A DNA stretch of 64,000 nt from Streptomyces sp. NBC_01216 (GCF_035994945.1 NZ_CP108678.1:1-64000); one strand, 5' to 3'. Shown: positions 40,368 through 49,402, counted from the first letter of the stretch. Program-made: numbers and translations. Notes: generated by a model not told the origin, from the letters alone.

Positions 40368-43075
40368 TGGGCACCAACTCCAAGAGCAGCCACGAGTCCT
40401 ACGCCATCGCGCCGGCCAGCGCCCCGGCGACCTCCGAGGGAAGCGAGGACGTCGGCCTGGCCGCCGCGCCGGCAGAGCCCGAGCTCAGCGACGGGCTCGT
40501 CAAGGCGACGACCGACCTGATGGTGGCCATGGACAACCTGGACGCCCTCGCCATCGGCAACGGCGTGGCGACCGGCAACTACCCGGAGCTGCCCGACGAC
40601 CCGGTCGAGCGGTACGACATCTTCGCCGACCAGATCAAGGCCGCCCGGGAGGCCATCGAGCAGATGAAGGAGGAGGGCGCCTCCGAGGAGGAGGTCAAGG
40701 CGCAGCTCGACGCCCTGCGCGCGCAGTCCCTGGCCTACCTCACCGCGCTCGACCCGGAGGAACTGCAGCAGATCGCCGCAGCCAAGGGGTTCGAGCACCC
40801 TGCCCTGGTCGGCCTGTCCGGGAAGAGTCAGCACCCCCTCGTCCACTGGCTCGACCCGTACTACAACGACGACATCCCCTCCAAGCAGAAGATCCAGGCC
40901 TCTGCGCAGAAGCGGTACGAGCAGCTCGCGGCCGGACAGACGGTCGGCGGGATGACCCTGGCCGACCTCCAGCAGATCGAGGGCACCAGCGGCGCCCCCG
41001 ACGCGCCGGCCGGAACGTGGGCCGCGACGCCCGACCAGTTCAAGGCCGCGGTGGACACGTGGACCCAGGCGAGCCACGAAGCGGCCTACGCCAAGGGGGT
41101 GCTGGACAGCGACAAGCTGAAGAACCTCCTCGACGCGGAGAAGCAGGTCCTCACCGCGCACTCACCCGACACCCCCGACCTGGAGACGCAGAAGAACCAG
41201 ATCCAGGTATGGACCGGCGACCCCCTTGCGGTCGCCAAGATCAACCAGTCGACCGTGATGCCACTGGTCCAGGATGCTCTGGCGTCGGGGGAGATGTCCC
41301 TGACCGAAGCCCAGCACCTCAAGCCGGTCGAGCTCGTCGGCCTGCTGCGCACCGGGACGCCCGAGGCTGAGAAGGAGGCGCTGAAGGCGACCGCTCAGGC
41401 ACGGAAGGACCAGCTCAAGGCACTCGACAACGCCCTGGACGTCCATCAGGGCGGCAAGCAGGACATCCACACCGAGCTGACCCTGCCCGACCTGGCCAGC
41501 AACCCCGAAGCCGCTGCCCAGGTCGCCTCCTGGGCGAAGAGCACCGGCGAACTGCACACGCTGCAACAGGAAGCGCAGGGGTGGATCCACGAGACCCTGC
41601 AGTCTCCCGTCGACATCGGCTTCGCCAACCCCGCGCTCCTCAACACCCACCAGGTCGACCCGAAGGCGCTGACCACCGAGTTCAACGCCTGGGCGAAGAA
41701 CCAGAAGGTCGGTGATCTGCGCGCGGTGGCCGGCGAACTGGGGATGCCGGACCCGGGCAAGGCCAACCGTGCCCAGCTCCAGGGCTACATCGCCGCCAGC
41801 TTCAACCCCGCGCTGGACAAGGACGCGATCAACGCGAAGGTCCAGGCGACGGTGGCCAAGAAGCAGGCGGCCGCGGCCGCCAAGGCCGCGTCCCCGCTCG
41901 CCTCCGACGAGGCGGTCAACGCCCTCAAGTCCAAGCTCGCGAGCACGGGCACCACCTCCGCTCCGCCTGCTGGACCCGCGGGCGCCGGCGGTCTGACCCA
42001 GGAGAGCAAGGTCGAGGCCGCGATCAAGATGGGCGCCAGCCCCGTGCAGGCGCAGAAACTGGCCCAGGCCGCCACGGCGGGACCGACGAAGCCGATCCCG
42101 AAGGCCCCGAAGAAGCCGGCCGCCCCGGGATCGTTCAACGGCAAGGGCCAGGCGCTGATCGCTGGTCTCCAGCAGGTCAAGGCCACCGCTCAGGATGTGC
42201 CGGCCCGGATCGACTCGGACGTCGTCGGCTCGTGGAGTTTCGGCGCCGGGACGCCCGCCAACCTCGGCGGCACCTACAGCAAGTCGCTCCACTCCGCGCC
42301 GGACGGCAGCTCCTGGCTGTTCAAGGCGGACCACAACGGCGGGGTGATCGCTCACTCGGAGGCGGCCGCCTCCCACGCGCTCTCGCTGGGCGGCGTCCCG
42401 GCGGTCCCGGTGTACGTCAAGGAAGTCGGCGGCAAGGTCGGCAGTGTCCAGCCGATGCTCAAGGGCGCCACCCACTTCTCCTCCGACCCGCACAAGTGGT
42501 CGCAGTCGGACGTCGACTCGATCGTGCGCTCCCACGTCGGCTCATGGATTATCGGCGACCACGATGGCCACCAGGCCAATGTTCTGCGGACCGCGTCGGG
42601 CGGCCTGGTGCAGATCGACCGTGGGCAGGCGTTCAAGCACTGGGGCAGCGACAAGCTCTCCCTGGGCTACGCCCCCTCCGGGGGAGGGTCGTACGACCCG
42701 GTCCACCAGAAGCTCTACTCCGCGGCGCTCAGCGGCGGCCTGGCCGACGGGGTCAAGGTGAACCACGCCGTCGTGCAGCCCGTGATCAAGAACTTCGAGG
42801 CAATCCCGGACAGCCAGTGGCGCTCCATGCTGCACTCCACCGCGTACGAAGGCGCGAAGGCCGGCAGCGGTGTGCACTGGGTGCCCGCGATGCGCAAGCA
42901 GGCCGCCAAGAAGCACGGCATCGCGGCCGCGAAGGTCAGCACCGAGCAGATCGCCGAGGCGTTCCTCGACCATGCCGTCGAACGCAAGCAGAACCTCCGC
43001 AAGGCCTTCGCGGAGTTCTTCGTCAAGGACCTGAAGATGCCGCAGGCGGCGTCGCTGAAGCACGGAGCTGAGTGA
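40367..43075 (+). CDS. Large effector-like protein 1 with C-terminal HipA/PI3K-like kinase module
   Basis: This 902-residue protein begins MGTNSKSSHESYA, the same tag as the next protein. Residues 15-600 are helical and low in hydrophobics, with Ala/Gln/Lys-rich linkers. Residues about 620-830 form a kinase-like module: a Lys-containing strand (SSWLFKADHNG), IGDHDGHQANVL (catalytic D/N, near 730-740) and QIDRGQAF (IDxG metal site, near 750). From memory, a similar module occurs in actinophage and mobile-element proteins. No membrane segment or signal peptide is seen. ATG is preferred over the GTG one codon upstream. Role inferred: translocated effector or DNA-associated structural protein. 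Confidence 0.65.
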   Translation: MGTNSKSSHESYAIAPASAPATSEGSEDVGLAAAPAEPELSDGLVKATTDLMVAMDNLDALAIGNGVATGNYPELPDDPVERYDIFADQIKAAREAIEQMKEEGASEEEVKAQLDALRAQSLAYLTALDPEELQQIAAAKGFEHPALVGLSGKSQHPLVHWLDPYYNDDIPSKQKIQASAQKRYEQLAAGQTVGGMTLADLQQIEGTSGAPDAPAGTWAATPDQFKAAVDTWTQASHEAAYAKGVLDSDKLKNLLDAEKQVLTAHSPDTPDLETQKNQIQVWTGDPLAVAKINQSTVMPLVQDALASGEMSLTEAQHLKPVELVGLLRTGTPEAEKEALKATAQARKDQLKALDNALDVHQGGKQDIHTELTLPDLASNPEAAAQVASWAKSTGELHTLQQEAQGWIHETLQSPVDIGFANPALLNTHQVDPKALTTEFNAWAKNQKVGDLRAVAGELGMPDPGKANRAQLQGYIAASFNPALDKDAINAKVQATVAKKQAAAAAKAASPLASDEAVNALKSKLASTGTTSAPPAGPAGAGGLTQESKVEAAIKMGASPVQAQKLAQAATAGPTKPIPKAPKKPAAPGSFNGKGQALIAGLQQVKATAQDVPARIDSDVVGSWSFGAGTPANLGGTYSKSLHSAPDGSSWLFKADHNGGVIAHSEAAASHALSLGGVPAVPVYVKEVGGKVGSVQPMLKGATHFSSDPHKWSQSDVDSIVRSHVGSWIIGDHDGHQANVLRTASGGLVQIDRGQAFKHWGSDKLSLGYAPSGGGSYDPVHQKLYSAALSGGLADGVKVNHAVVQPVIKNFEAIPDSQWRSMLHSTAYEGAKAGSGVHWVPAMRKQAAKKHGIAAAKVSTEQIAEAFLDHAVERKQNLRKAFAEFFVKDLKMPQAASLKHGAE

Positions 43076-45306
43076 TGGGCACCAACTCGAAGAGCAGCCA
43101 CGAGTCCTACGCCGTCTCCCCGACGGTTTCGACCGAGGCACCCCCGGAGCCGCCGAACCTCGCGGCTCCCGGCCCCGAACCGGTGAGTGAGATCGACCCG
43201 GCAGTGCTCGCGTCGATGCTGATGCCCGACTTCACCGGCGAGGTGCCGCTGGCCGAGCAGGGCGGCGTGTGGACCACCGACGGCGAGCCGGTGCTCGGCG
43301 GGCAGGCGTCCGGTGAGATGCCGCCGGCCCCAGAGCCTGAGGAGCAGCAGCCGGAGGCCGCGGGCACACCCGTGGATGAGGCTGATGAACACGAGTCCGC
43401 GCACGAGCCGGCCGAGGAGGAAGCCGCCGCCACCGCTCCCGCCGCCGAAGAGGACACCGAAGGTGCGGCCGGAGCCGCGCCCGCGTTCGAGGAGGAGCCG
43501 GAGGACGTCGATCCGCCGCTGACGCCCGTTCCGGATGCTCCGGTGGCCGGAGCAGCCCTCGGCACCCCGATCCTGGTCGGAGGAGAGGACTTCCTCAACT
43601 CGCAGGCGGCGCTGGTCTCCTACATATCCCCCGACGGTCCTCGCGAAGTACTGCTCGCGCACGTCAGTGAGGAGGCCGAGGGCAAGCTGCTCGACGCACT
43701 GAGCGTGTCGGGGACCAAGATGGTGGACGTCCAGGTCGAGGAGGAGACCAAGGAGCGCCTGGCGCTGGACAAGAAGGCGCAGCTCGCCGAGCTGGTGACC
43801 GCGGCGACGACCTCGGTGCAGCACAAGCTCAAGGGCGGCGGCCCGATGTCCGAGGCGTCGATCCAGAAGCACCAGAAAGCTCTCGACGCGGTGAACGCGG
43901 TCCTTGCCTCGCCGAACCTGACGGACGACGAGAAGGCCATGGCCCAGTACTACCTGGACCAGGTCAACACCGTCGGCGAGAAGATCCAGAACGGCGGTGC
44001 GCCGATGGCGCACTTCGATCCGCACGGCCTGCCGGTTACCAAGATGGTGACCAAGCAGATACCGGCGCCGGCAGACGAGCCGGAGCCGGGGATGCTCACC
44101 GCGCAGCTGCGCGACGCCAGCCGCATCAAGGCCTCGCTCGACGAGCAGAGCGGCGAGACATCCTGGGACGGCAAGAGCCGCAGCAAGGCGAACGGCAAGG
44201 AGTACGCGATCGACCTGGGCGACGGCTGGAGCGCGGTGTACCGGCCTTACGCGGCGAACGACCCGAAGAGTACCGAGTTCTCGATGCGTGGCCAGCTCGA
44301 GGTCCACGCTCCGGTCGGCGCCGGCCACGGCAAGCAGCTCGTCGACCGGCTGGAGCAGCTGCACCTGGTCAACGCCCCGATGACGGCCGCTGAGGGCGAA
44401 TGGACCTATCTGACCAATAATGTGACCGCGCAGAGCCTGGCGAACGAGGCCGGGATGAAGGCCGCCTTCGCCGAGGCCAAGGGGCTGGAGGACCTGCAGG
44501 TCCAGGAGATCGTGCACCAGCGCGCCGAGTCGCTGATAGGCCTGGGCGAGGACGAGCTCCACTACCAGGTCAAACGCATTCAGCTGGAAGCCGCGCAGAA
44601 GGTCCTGCCGAAGAAGGTGAAGGTGCTCAGGGAGGCCGTCGCCAAGGCGACCGGTTTCGACAGCGGGGACGCGCTGGCGGCCAGCGCTGGGTACGACCCC
44701 ACGCCGGCGACGTCCGGCGGCTGGCTGACGTGGTCCCGGTTCGACGTCACGGGCAAGACGGCACAGATCAAGGAGGCGTACAAGGGCCGGTCGCTGACGC
44801 ACAGCATCGGCAAGGGCGACATGGTCGCCCTGTTCGGCACCGGGGTGCTGGCCTCCACGGAGAAGCGCGCGGTCATGGGCATCGGCGGCGGCCTCGGGAT
44901 GTCCGAGCAGCAGGACAAGTACACCGGCGGAGCGAACTCGGTCTTCCTCCGCGTCTCGAACACCCCTGCCTCGGGGTACGGCGGCCAGTTGATCTGGGAC
45001 GACCCGTCCGTCCTGATGCGCCGGTCCGACTACTACGCCTACAACGGCGACAAGTACGGGGTCAGCCCGGACAAGAAGAAGGCGGCGGGCTTGACCCGCG
45101 ACCCCTTGAAGATCGCCACGCACAACGCGTCCAACAACGAAATCATGTTCCGCGACGGCATCGACTTGCTGGGCGCGGAGGCACCCAGCCGCATCGTCTG
45201 CCACTACGCGCACCAGCGCACGGCGCTGCTGGAGTCGTTCAAGGCCCGCGGTATCACCCACCTCGGCGGCAAGCCCGTCGAGGACGTCGTCAAGAGCAGC
45301 CACTGA
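43075..45306 (+). CDS. Large effector-like protein 2, same N-terminal tag, different C-terminal module
   Basis: This 743-residue protein starts MGTNSKSSHESYAVS, matching protein 1 for 13 residues and in 39 of 40 bases. It continues with a very acidic Pro/Glu/Ala stretch (residues 15-165). A helical part follows, then a module with YAIDLGDGWSAVYRP and SMRGQLEVH (about 375-460). A C-terminal module (about 555-743) has GVLASTEKR, YTGGANSVFLRV and NNEIMFRDGIDLLG. I associate the last two modules with MuF-type actinophage proteins, where some C-termini are ADP-ribosyltransferases. That fold is a guess here. It overlaps protein 1 by TGATG. Confidence 0.6.
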   Translation: MGTNSKSSHESYAVSPTVSTEAPPEPPNLAAPGPEPVSEIDPAVLASMLMPDFTGEVPLAEQGGVWTTDGEPVLGGQASGEMPPAPEPEEQQPEAAGTPVDEADEHESAHEPAEEEAAATAPAAEEDTEGAAGAAPAFEEEPEDVDPPLTPVPDAPVAGAALGTPILVGGEDFLNSQAALVSYISPDGPREVLLAHVSEEAEGKLLDALSVSGTKMVDVQVEEETKERLALDKKAQLAELVTAATTSVQHKLKGGGPMSEASIQKHQKALDAVNAVLASPNLTDDEKAMAQYYLDQVNTVGEKIQNGGAPMAHFDPHGLPVTKMVTKQIPAPADEPEPGMLTAQLRDASRIKASLDEQSGETSWDGKSRSKANGKEYAIDLGDGWSAVYRPYAANDPKSTEFSMRGQLEVHAPVGAGHGKQLVDRLEQLHLVNAPMTAAEGEWTYLTNNVTAQSLANEAGMKAAFAEAKGLEDLQVQEIVHQRAESLIGLGEDELHYQVKRIQLEAAQKVLPKKVKVLREAVAKATGFDSGDALAASAGYDPTPATSGGWLTWSRFDVTGKTAQIKEAYKGRSLTHSIGKGDMVALFGTGVLASTEKRAVMGIGGGLGMSEQQDKYTGGANSVFLRVSNTPASGYGGQLIWDDPSVLMRRSDYYAYNGDKYGVSPDKKKAAGLTRDPLKIATHNASNNEIMFRDGIDLLGAEAPSRIVCHYAHQRTALLESFKARGITHLGGKPVEDVVKSSH

Positions 45307-45343
45307 GGCCACAGGCCCAGCCGTACAGAAGGAGAATGTCCGC

Positions 45344-45808
45344 ATGAGCACTACCTGGCAGACCCGGCTCGCTGATCTCATCGCCGGCAACCACAGCAGC
45401 AGCGGAGATCCGGTCGACGCCGGCGCGCAGCTGAGGGTGTTCGACGACGAGGGCACCGAGGTGTTCCTGCAGGCCCTCGCCCGCCACCACCGCCTCGACG
45501 AGGACGACCCGCAATTGATATGGATACGGCCGCTGGTCGGCGGAGCGGAGTCCGCGGAACTCGGCTACCTGTTCAACCTCAGTGCGACCCGGCGCCGGGG
45601 CCTGGGCTGGACTGGGGCCCGGCTGGAGGAGAACGGCGATGTCGTACTGCTCCTGCGGTCCGGTGAGACCGCGATCGTGCAGCCGGCCGAAGGTGAGCTC
45701 CTGGCCGAGCTGCAGCGCTGGGACCGCTTCACTGACCGGCTCACCCGCGAGGAGGAAGCGCAGCTCGACGCCCTGGACTCCGACTCGTGGCACGGGCAGT
45801 TCTCATGA
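45344..45808 (+). CDS. Acidic protein downstream of the effector pair
   Basis: This 154-residue protein is rich in Asp/Glu and aromatic residues, with no membrane segments, and has GAAGGAGA upstream. It is likely to be the last gene of the effector operon. Possible roles are immunity protein or chaperone for the second large protein, judged only by position, charge and size. No family is recognised. Confidence 0.55.
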   Translation: MSTTWQTRLADLIAGNHSSSGDPVDAGAQLRVFDDEGTEVFLQALARHHRLDEDDPQLIWIRPLVGGAESAELGYLFNLSATRRRGLGWTGARLEENGDVVLLLRSGETAIVQPAEGELLAELQRWDRFTDRLTREEEAQLDALDSDSWHGQFS

Positions 45809-45930
45809 CCGCGGCCACGGCATCCGGCCGGCCCGAAGCGTCTTGACATGATGGTCCCGCCGCCGGCAGCTCGCCGGCGGCGCTCCGCCGGCGCCCGAGC
45901 CGGCACCGAAGGAACGGAGGAGGTACCAGC

Positions 45931-46497
45931 GTGCGGAACCAGCGACGCGGCGTCATGAGCTTCGACGGCCAGCGGCTGGCGCAGGCCCGGGGCCGGCGTG
46001 GATGGACCCCGAGCGAGCTGGCCTCCAAGGCCGCCGTCACCGTGACGGTCCTGAACCAGTACGAGGCCGAGGAGCGCCGACCGGATCCGGGCACGCTCTC
46101 ACGCCTGGCCAAGGTCCTCGACTGCCAGGTCGCCGACCTGCGCCGGCCGACTGTCGTGACGCTGCGGGAGCTGCGCGAGCGCTCGGGTGCCGGCCAGGAG
46201 GATGCGGCTGCGGCTGCGGGGTGCGTGCGCAGCACGTACGGGATGCTCGAGCAGGGACGCACCAAGACCCTGGCGCCGCAGGCGGCCGAGGGCCTCGCGG
46301 TGCTCTTCGGAGTGGAGCGCGACGTCGTGGAGGCCGCGCACGCCGCCTCGGTGGCCGTACAGGCGTCACGACCGGCACCCCTCGTCCTGGAGGGAGCTCT
46401 TCTGGAGGGCTTGGCGGGCCACTTCGGCATGGCCTCCGAGGACCTGCTCCGCCTGGCGCAGCGCCTGGCGGCCGGCGAGGGTGGTGAGTCCCGGTGA
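45931..46497 (+). CDS. XRE-family regulator with two HTH domains
   Basis: This 188-residue protein has two Cro/C1-type helix-turn-helix domains (about 10-70: LAQARGRRGWTPSELASKAA; and about 78-135: LRELRERSGAGQEDAAAAAG). A helical C-terminus follows. The GTG at 45931 is chosen for GGAGGAGG upstream; an ATG at 45955 is a weaker alternative. It is coupled by GTGA to an HExxH protein, the arrangement of ImmR/ImmA-type switches that control mobile elements. It probably represses transfer or the effector operon. Confidence 0.75.
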   Translation: MRNQRRGVMSFDGQRLAQARGRRGWTPSELASKAAVTVTVLNQYEAEERRPDPGTLSRLAKVLDCQVADLRRPTVVTLRELRERSGAGQEDAAAAAGCVRSTYGMLEQGRTKTLAPQAAEGLAVLFGVERDVVEAAHAASVAVQASRPAPLVLEGALLEGLAGHFGMASEDLLRLAQRLAAGEGGESR

Positions 46498-46916
46498 CCT
46501 ACCACCGCGGGCACCCTCTGACTGTCGCCCGCCACGAGGCCCTGCTCAGCCGGCTTCCTTCGAGCGAAGCCGAGTTGCCGGTGGACACGCGTTGGCTCCG
46601 AGGACGTGCCGAGCTGTTCCGTCAGGCGGCACAGCGGCAGTTCACTCTCACCTTCGACACCGCCTGGTACGCCGAGGTCACCGGCATGGCCTTCCACCCC
46701 CACTACGTCGCCCAGGTCTACCGGGGGGAGCCGGAGGCACGTCTGGAGACGCCGCTCATGGTGGTGAACCTGAGCAAGGTGGCGACGCGGGCGGACGCCG
46801 ACCGTGCCCTCGCGCACGAGTGCATGCACTTGCGGGTCCCCTCCTACGGGCACAAACGCGAAGCGTTTGCCTGCGCGCAGGAGATCTTGGACCGCGTCGG
46901 TTCGCTCGCCGCATAG
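46494..46916 (+). CDS. HExxH metalloprotease-like (ImmA/IrrE-type) partner
   Basis: This 140-residue protein contains HECMH at 108-112 within ADRALAHECMHLRVPS, a zinc-protease signature. A downstream Glu in HKREAFACAQE could be the third ligand. ImmA/IrrE proteins cleave XRE repressors and thereby switch on mobile elements. Coupling to the XRE gene by GTGA supports a repressor/anti-repressor pair. Sequence outside the motif is divergent. Confidence 0.65.
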   Translation: MTYHRGHPLTVARHEALLSRLPSSEAELPVDTRWLRGRAELFRQAAQRQFTLTFDTAWYAEVTGMAFHPHYVAQVYRGEPEARLETPLMVVNLSKVATRADADRALAHECMHLRVPSYGHKREAFACAQEILDRVGSLAA

Positions 46917-46930
46917 CCGGCGCGGCGGCC

Positions 46931-46973
46931 GCCGTGCCCGGTTGCCCCCGACCTCGGGGGCGCCGGGCACGGC
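46931..46973. terminator. Strong bidirectional-type hairpin terminator
   Basis: GCCGTGCCCGG-TT-GCCCCCGA pairs with CGGGGGC-G-CCGGGCACGGC around a short loop, 15 bases after the HExxH gene. It marks the right end of the conjugation/effector half and the start of the accessory half. Confidence 0.85.
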
Positions 46974-47036
46974 CCGGCCCCCTGGTACTACTGGCCCCGG
47001 CACCGGCGGTCTCCGCCGAAACCCATCCCTCACATA

Positions 47037-47065
47037 TTGCTTAACGCAATGAATGTGCGTATAGT
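47037..47065 (+). promoter_or_regulatory. Accessory-regulon promoter 4 (TTGCTT-N17-TATAGT)
   Basis: TTGCTT (47037-47042), spacer with AACGCAATGAAT, TATAGT (47060-47065). The -10 is the best of the set together with copy 9. Confidence 0.75.
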
Positions 47066-47242
47066 CATTGCTGTGAGGGCGGGAGAACACCACACACCGA
47101 AGTCCACTCCGTAGGAGCCGCCTTGTGCGGCTCGCCCCTCCGCCACTCCCCCCGGGCGGCGGGGCCACGAGGCCCGGACCAGGCCACCCCCTCCCGGCCG
47201 GTCCGGGCCTCACCCCCTTCTGCGATCCGTCGAGGAGACGAC

Positions 47243-47743
47243 ATGCCCGGAACCATCAGCCCCGTCCTGGACGCGATAGAGGACGCCGCCCGCCATGCCG
47301 CCATCGCCCGCGCGATCGGCCCGGAGAGCGGCACCCCGTCCGGCCAGGAGCCAACCACCCTGGAATCGGACTCCGAGTCGGAGGGCGTGGCAGCCCTTCT
47401 CCGCCACCGGCTCCAACTGGACGACAGCATCCGGCTCAGCGTGTACGAGGACGCGAACCACCCGCTGTTCCCCGGCGCGCAGCACTTCCGCGCGGCCCGC
47501 GTCCAGCTCTCGCACGGCCGACGCAGCTACTTCTTCATCGCCGCCTACGACGCCGCGACCACCCGGCTGGCCTTCAGCGTCATAGCACCGTGCTACGCCT
47601 GCCTCTCCCCGGTGCCCGCCGCGGCGATCGACACCCTCGCCGACTTCGGCGACTGGCTCATGGACGCCCGCGACCAGCGCGAAGCCCCGCAGTTCCGCTC
47701 CTCACCCGTCCACCGCGCCGACTGCCCGGTGCGCGGCGACTGA
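47243..47743 (+). CDS. Unknown soluble protein
   Basis: This 166-residue protein follows GAGGAGACGAC. The N-terminal 50 residues are helical and Ser/Glu-rich; the C-terminal 110 residues look like a compact alpha/beta domain (SYFFIAAYDAATTRLAFSV), with three Cys (CYAC and a late C). It is a single gene between promoter 4 and a hairpin terminator. No family is recognised. Confidence 0.6.
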   Translation: MPGTISPVLDAIEDAARHAAIARAIGPESGTPSGQEPTTLESDSESEGVAALLRHRLQLDDSIRLSVYEDANHPLFPGAQHFRAARVQLSHGRRSYFFIAAYDAATTRLAFSVIAPCYACLSPVPAAAIDTLADFGDWLMDARDQREAPQFRSSPVHRADCPVRGD

Positions 47744-47780
47744 CCGCCTCGCCCGCACCACCCGGTGCCCCAGTACGTCC

Positions 47781-47816
47781 CAGGTGCCCCCGGCTCGAAA
47801 GAGGCGGGGGCACCTG
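47781..47816 (+). terminator. Hairpin terminator
   Basis: A 12-bp perfect stem (CAGGTGCCCCCG / CGGGGGCACCTG), 12-base loop, 37 bases after the 166-residue gene. Confidence 0.75.
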
Positions 47817-47950
47817 CATGAACGGCGCGCCGCGCCTCTACGCCGGCGCATCCCATCTGGCGTGGAAACCGGCCGGGCCGCGAGCGTCGCCCGTCCCCGT
47901 CGCGGCCCGCGAGCCGACGCCGCCCGCCTCCACAAGAAGCGAGAGCAGCA

Positions 47951-48223
47951 GTGAACACCTCTGCCCCTGCCACCGTCATGGTGCACGCGAAGGCGGCCCG
48001 GACCGCCGTCCACGACCTCACCCTCACCTTCAGCCTGCCGGAAGGCGCAAGCGCCGACCCCGCGGCGATCCGTCGCTACATCGAAGACCTCCAGCCGGGC
48101 GTCCGCTCTGCCGCGTGCACGGACGCCACCCTGGACCAGGTCACCGATGTCGTGCTCGTCGACGTCCTCGGCATCGAGCCGTCGACCCACGGCGGCGACG
48201 CGGGAGTCCGCGATGACCGGTGA
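47951..48223 (+). CDS. Small alpha/beta protein, unknown
   Basis: This 90-residue protein starts at a GTG with GCGAGAG upstream. It has a beta-alpha pattern (ATVMVHAKAARTAVHDLTLTF) and an acidic C-terminus. It overlaps the next gene by 11 bases, so the two are co-translated. No family is recognised; the context is a three-gene operon ending in the GP88-like gene. Confidence 0.55.
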   Translation: MNTSAPATVMVHAKAARTAVHDLTLTFSLPEGASADPAAIRRYIEDLQPGVRSAACTDATLDQVTDVVLVDVLGIEPSTHGGDAGVRDDR

Positions 48224-48608
48224 CTCACACGGGCCCTTCGGTCTTGTACTTCTCGACCCCAAGGCCCTGAACGGCGCACCAACGGACGACGGGTTCCGCG
48301 AACGGCTGGCCGACTGGCTGCTGTTCATGGTCCCGATGTTCATCTCCGAGCAGAGGAACGCGAGCGCCGAGGAGATCGACCGAGCCCGCTCCGACGCTCT
48401 GGAGCAGATCGCCTCCCATGGCGACGACCTCCAGTTCGGAGGCAAGCACCAGAGCTCGTCCCGGACAGCCCTGGCCAAGGGCTTCGCCATCCTGGCCCGC
48501 GCCGAGGGAGGGCTCACCGCACTCGGTGTCCACGCCTGTACCGCGCCGCACCCCTTCTGCCCCGGCGAGCGAGCCATCACCCCCAACCTCTGCGAGACGA
48601 TGAAATGA
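48213..48608 (+). CDS. Small helical protein, unknown
   Basis: This 131-residue protein overlaps both neighbours: its start lies inside the 90-residue gene and its stop overlaps the next start (ATGA). It is mostly helical, with an acidic middle (EEIDRARSDALEQIASHGDD) and a Cys/His pattern near the end (HACTAPHPFCPGE), possibly a metal site. It probably works with the GP88-like protein. No family is recognised. Confidence 0.55.
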   Translation: MTGDSHGPFGLVLLDPKALNGAPTDDGFRERLADWLLFMVPMFISEQRNASAEEIDRARSDALEQIASHGDDLQFGGKHQSSSRTALAKGFAILARAEGGLTALGVHACTAPHPFCPGERAITPNLCETMK

Positions 48609-49384
48609 CCACCGCGCTGGAAGCCGCCGCCCCGAAAAAGAAGAAGCCCGCCGAGAAAAGGCTCCTCACGCAGAATTCCCAGCTGCGCAAGGAAGGGATT
48701 TTCAACTGGACGCTACCGGCTTTCGTTGTGAAACTCCCCGACGGGAAGAATTTCAACGTATGCAGCCAGGCAGGCGCATGCGCATCGCTTTGCTACGCCC
48801 GAGTCGGCGCCTACAGGTTCAAGAATGTCCGCGCCGCACACATTCGCAATCTTCTGCTATGCCGGGACTCCCCCAAGGAGTGGGAGGAGCGCATGTCGAA
48901 GGAGTTGGAGCACGCACGCTACCAGGGGAAATGGGTCCGCTTGCACGATTCTGGAGATTTTTTCTCGGATGAATACGCGCTCGCATGGATGCGCATCATG
49001 AAAAGCGCTCCGGGCGTACGGTTCTACTGCTACACCAAAGAGATTTCCCGGTTCCGGCGACTGGTCGAGAACGACGCTCCGGACAATTTCCTTTGGTGCT
49101 ACAGTCTCGGCGGACGCGAGGATCACCTCATCGACCTCAAGAACGAGAGACACGCAGACGTCTTTCCCGATGTGGAGGCGCTCGTTGCCGCCGGATATTC
49201 CGATCAAACCGAGTCGGACCTTCTGTCGGTGCTCAGCGACTCACCACTCGTCGGAATTCCTGCCAATCGGATTCCGCATCTGCTCAAGCTCCAAGGCTCG
49301 GACACCTTCTCCAGCCGGCAGCGGGCCCTGGACGAGAAGAAGCACCGACGCGCGACCGAGAAGGCGTACCGGCTGGCATCGTGA
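48605..49384 (+). CDS. GP88-like phage-type protein
   Basis: This 259-residue protein resembles the gene product 88 family known from actinophages: Lys-rich start, KLPDGKNFNVCSQAGACASLCYA with a Cys cluster, then HDSGDFFSDEYALAWMRIM and FYCYTKEISRFR. The conserved Cys/Asp residues suggest a metal-dependent enzyme, but the reaction is unknown to me. Codon use is less G+C-rich at third positions than in the neighbours (many AAA, AAT, ATT), a sign of recent transfer. It ends the operon, before a strong terminator. Confidence 0.75.
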   Translation: MTTALEAAAPKKKKPAEKRLLTQNSQLRKEGIFNWTLPAFVVKLPDGKNFNVCSQAGACASLCYARVGAYRFKNVRAAHIRNLLLCRDSPKEWEERMSKELEHARYQGKWVRLHDSGDFFSDEYALAWMRIMKSAPGVRFYCYTKEISRFRRLVENDAPDNFLWCYSLGGREDHLIDLKNERHADVFPDVEALVAAGYSDQTESDLLSVLSDSPLVGIPANRIPHLLKLQGSDTFSSRQRALDEKKHRRATEKAYRLAS

Positions 49385-49402
49385 CCGGATGCCCGGCACC
49401 GG

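Larger units (their letters stand above)
46917..47242. other. Intergenic region with terminator and promoter 4
   Basis: It contains the hairpin at 46931-46973, promoter 4 at 47037-47065 and a leader of about 170 bases that is C-rich and without a clear short gene. Confidence 0.6.

Noticed and set aside
47819..48216. Plus-strand frame starting MNGAPRLYAG
   Set aside because: It overlaps the better supported 90-residue gene in another frame and turns Arg/Pro-rich.
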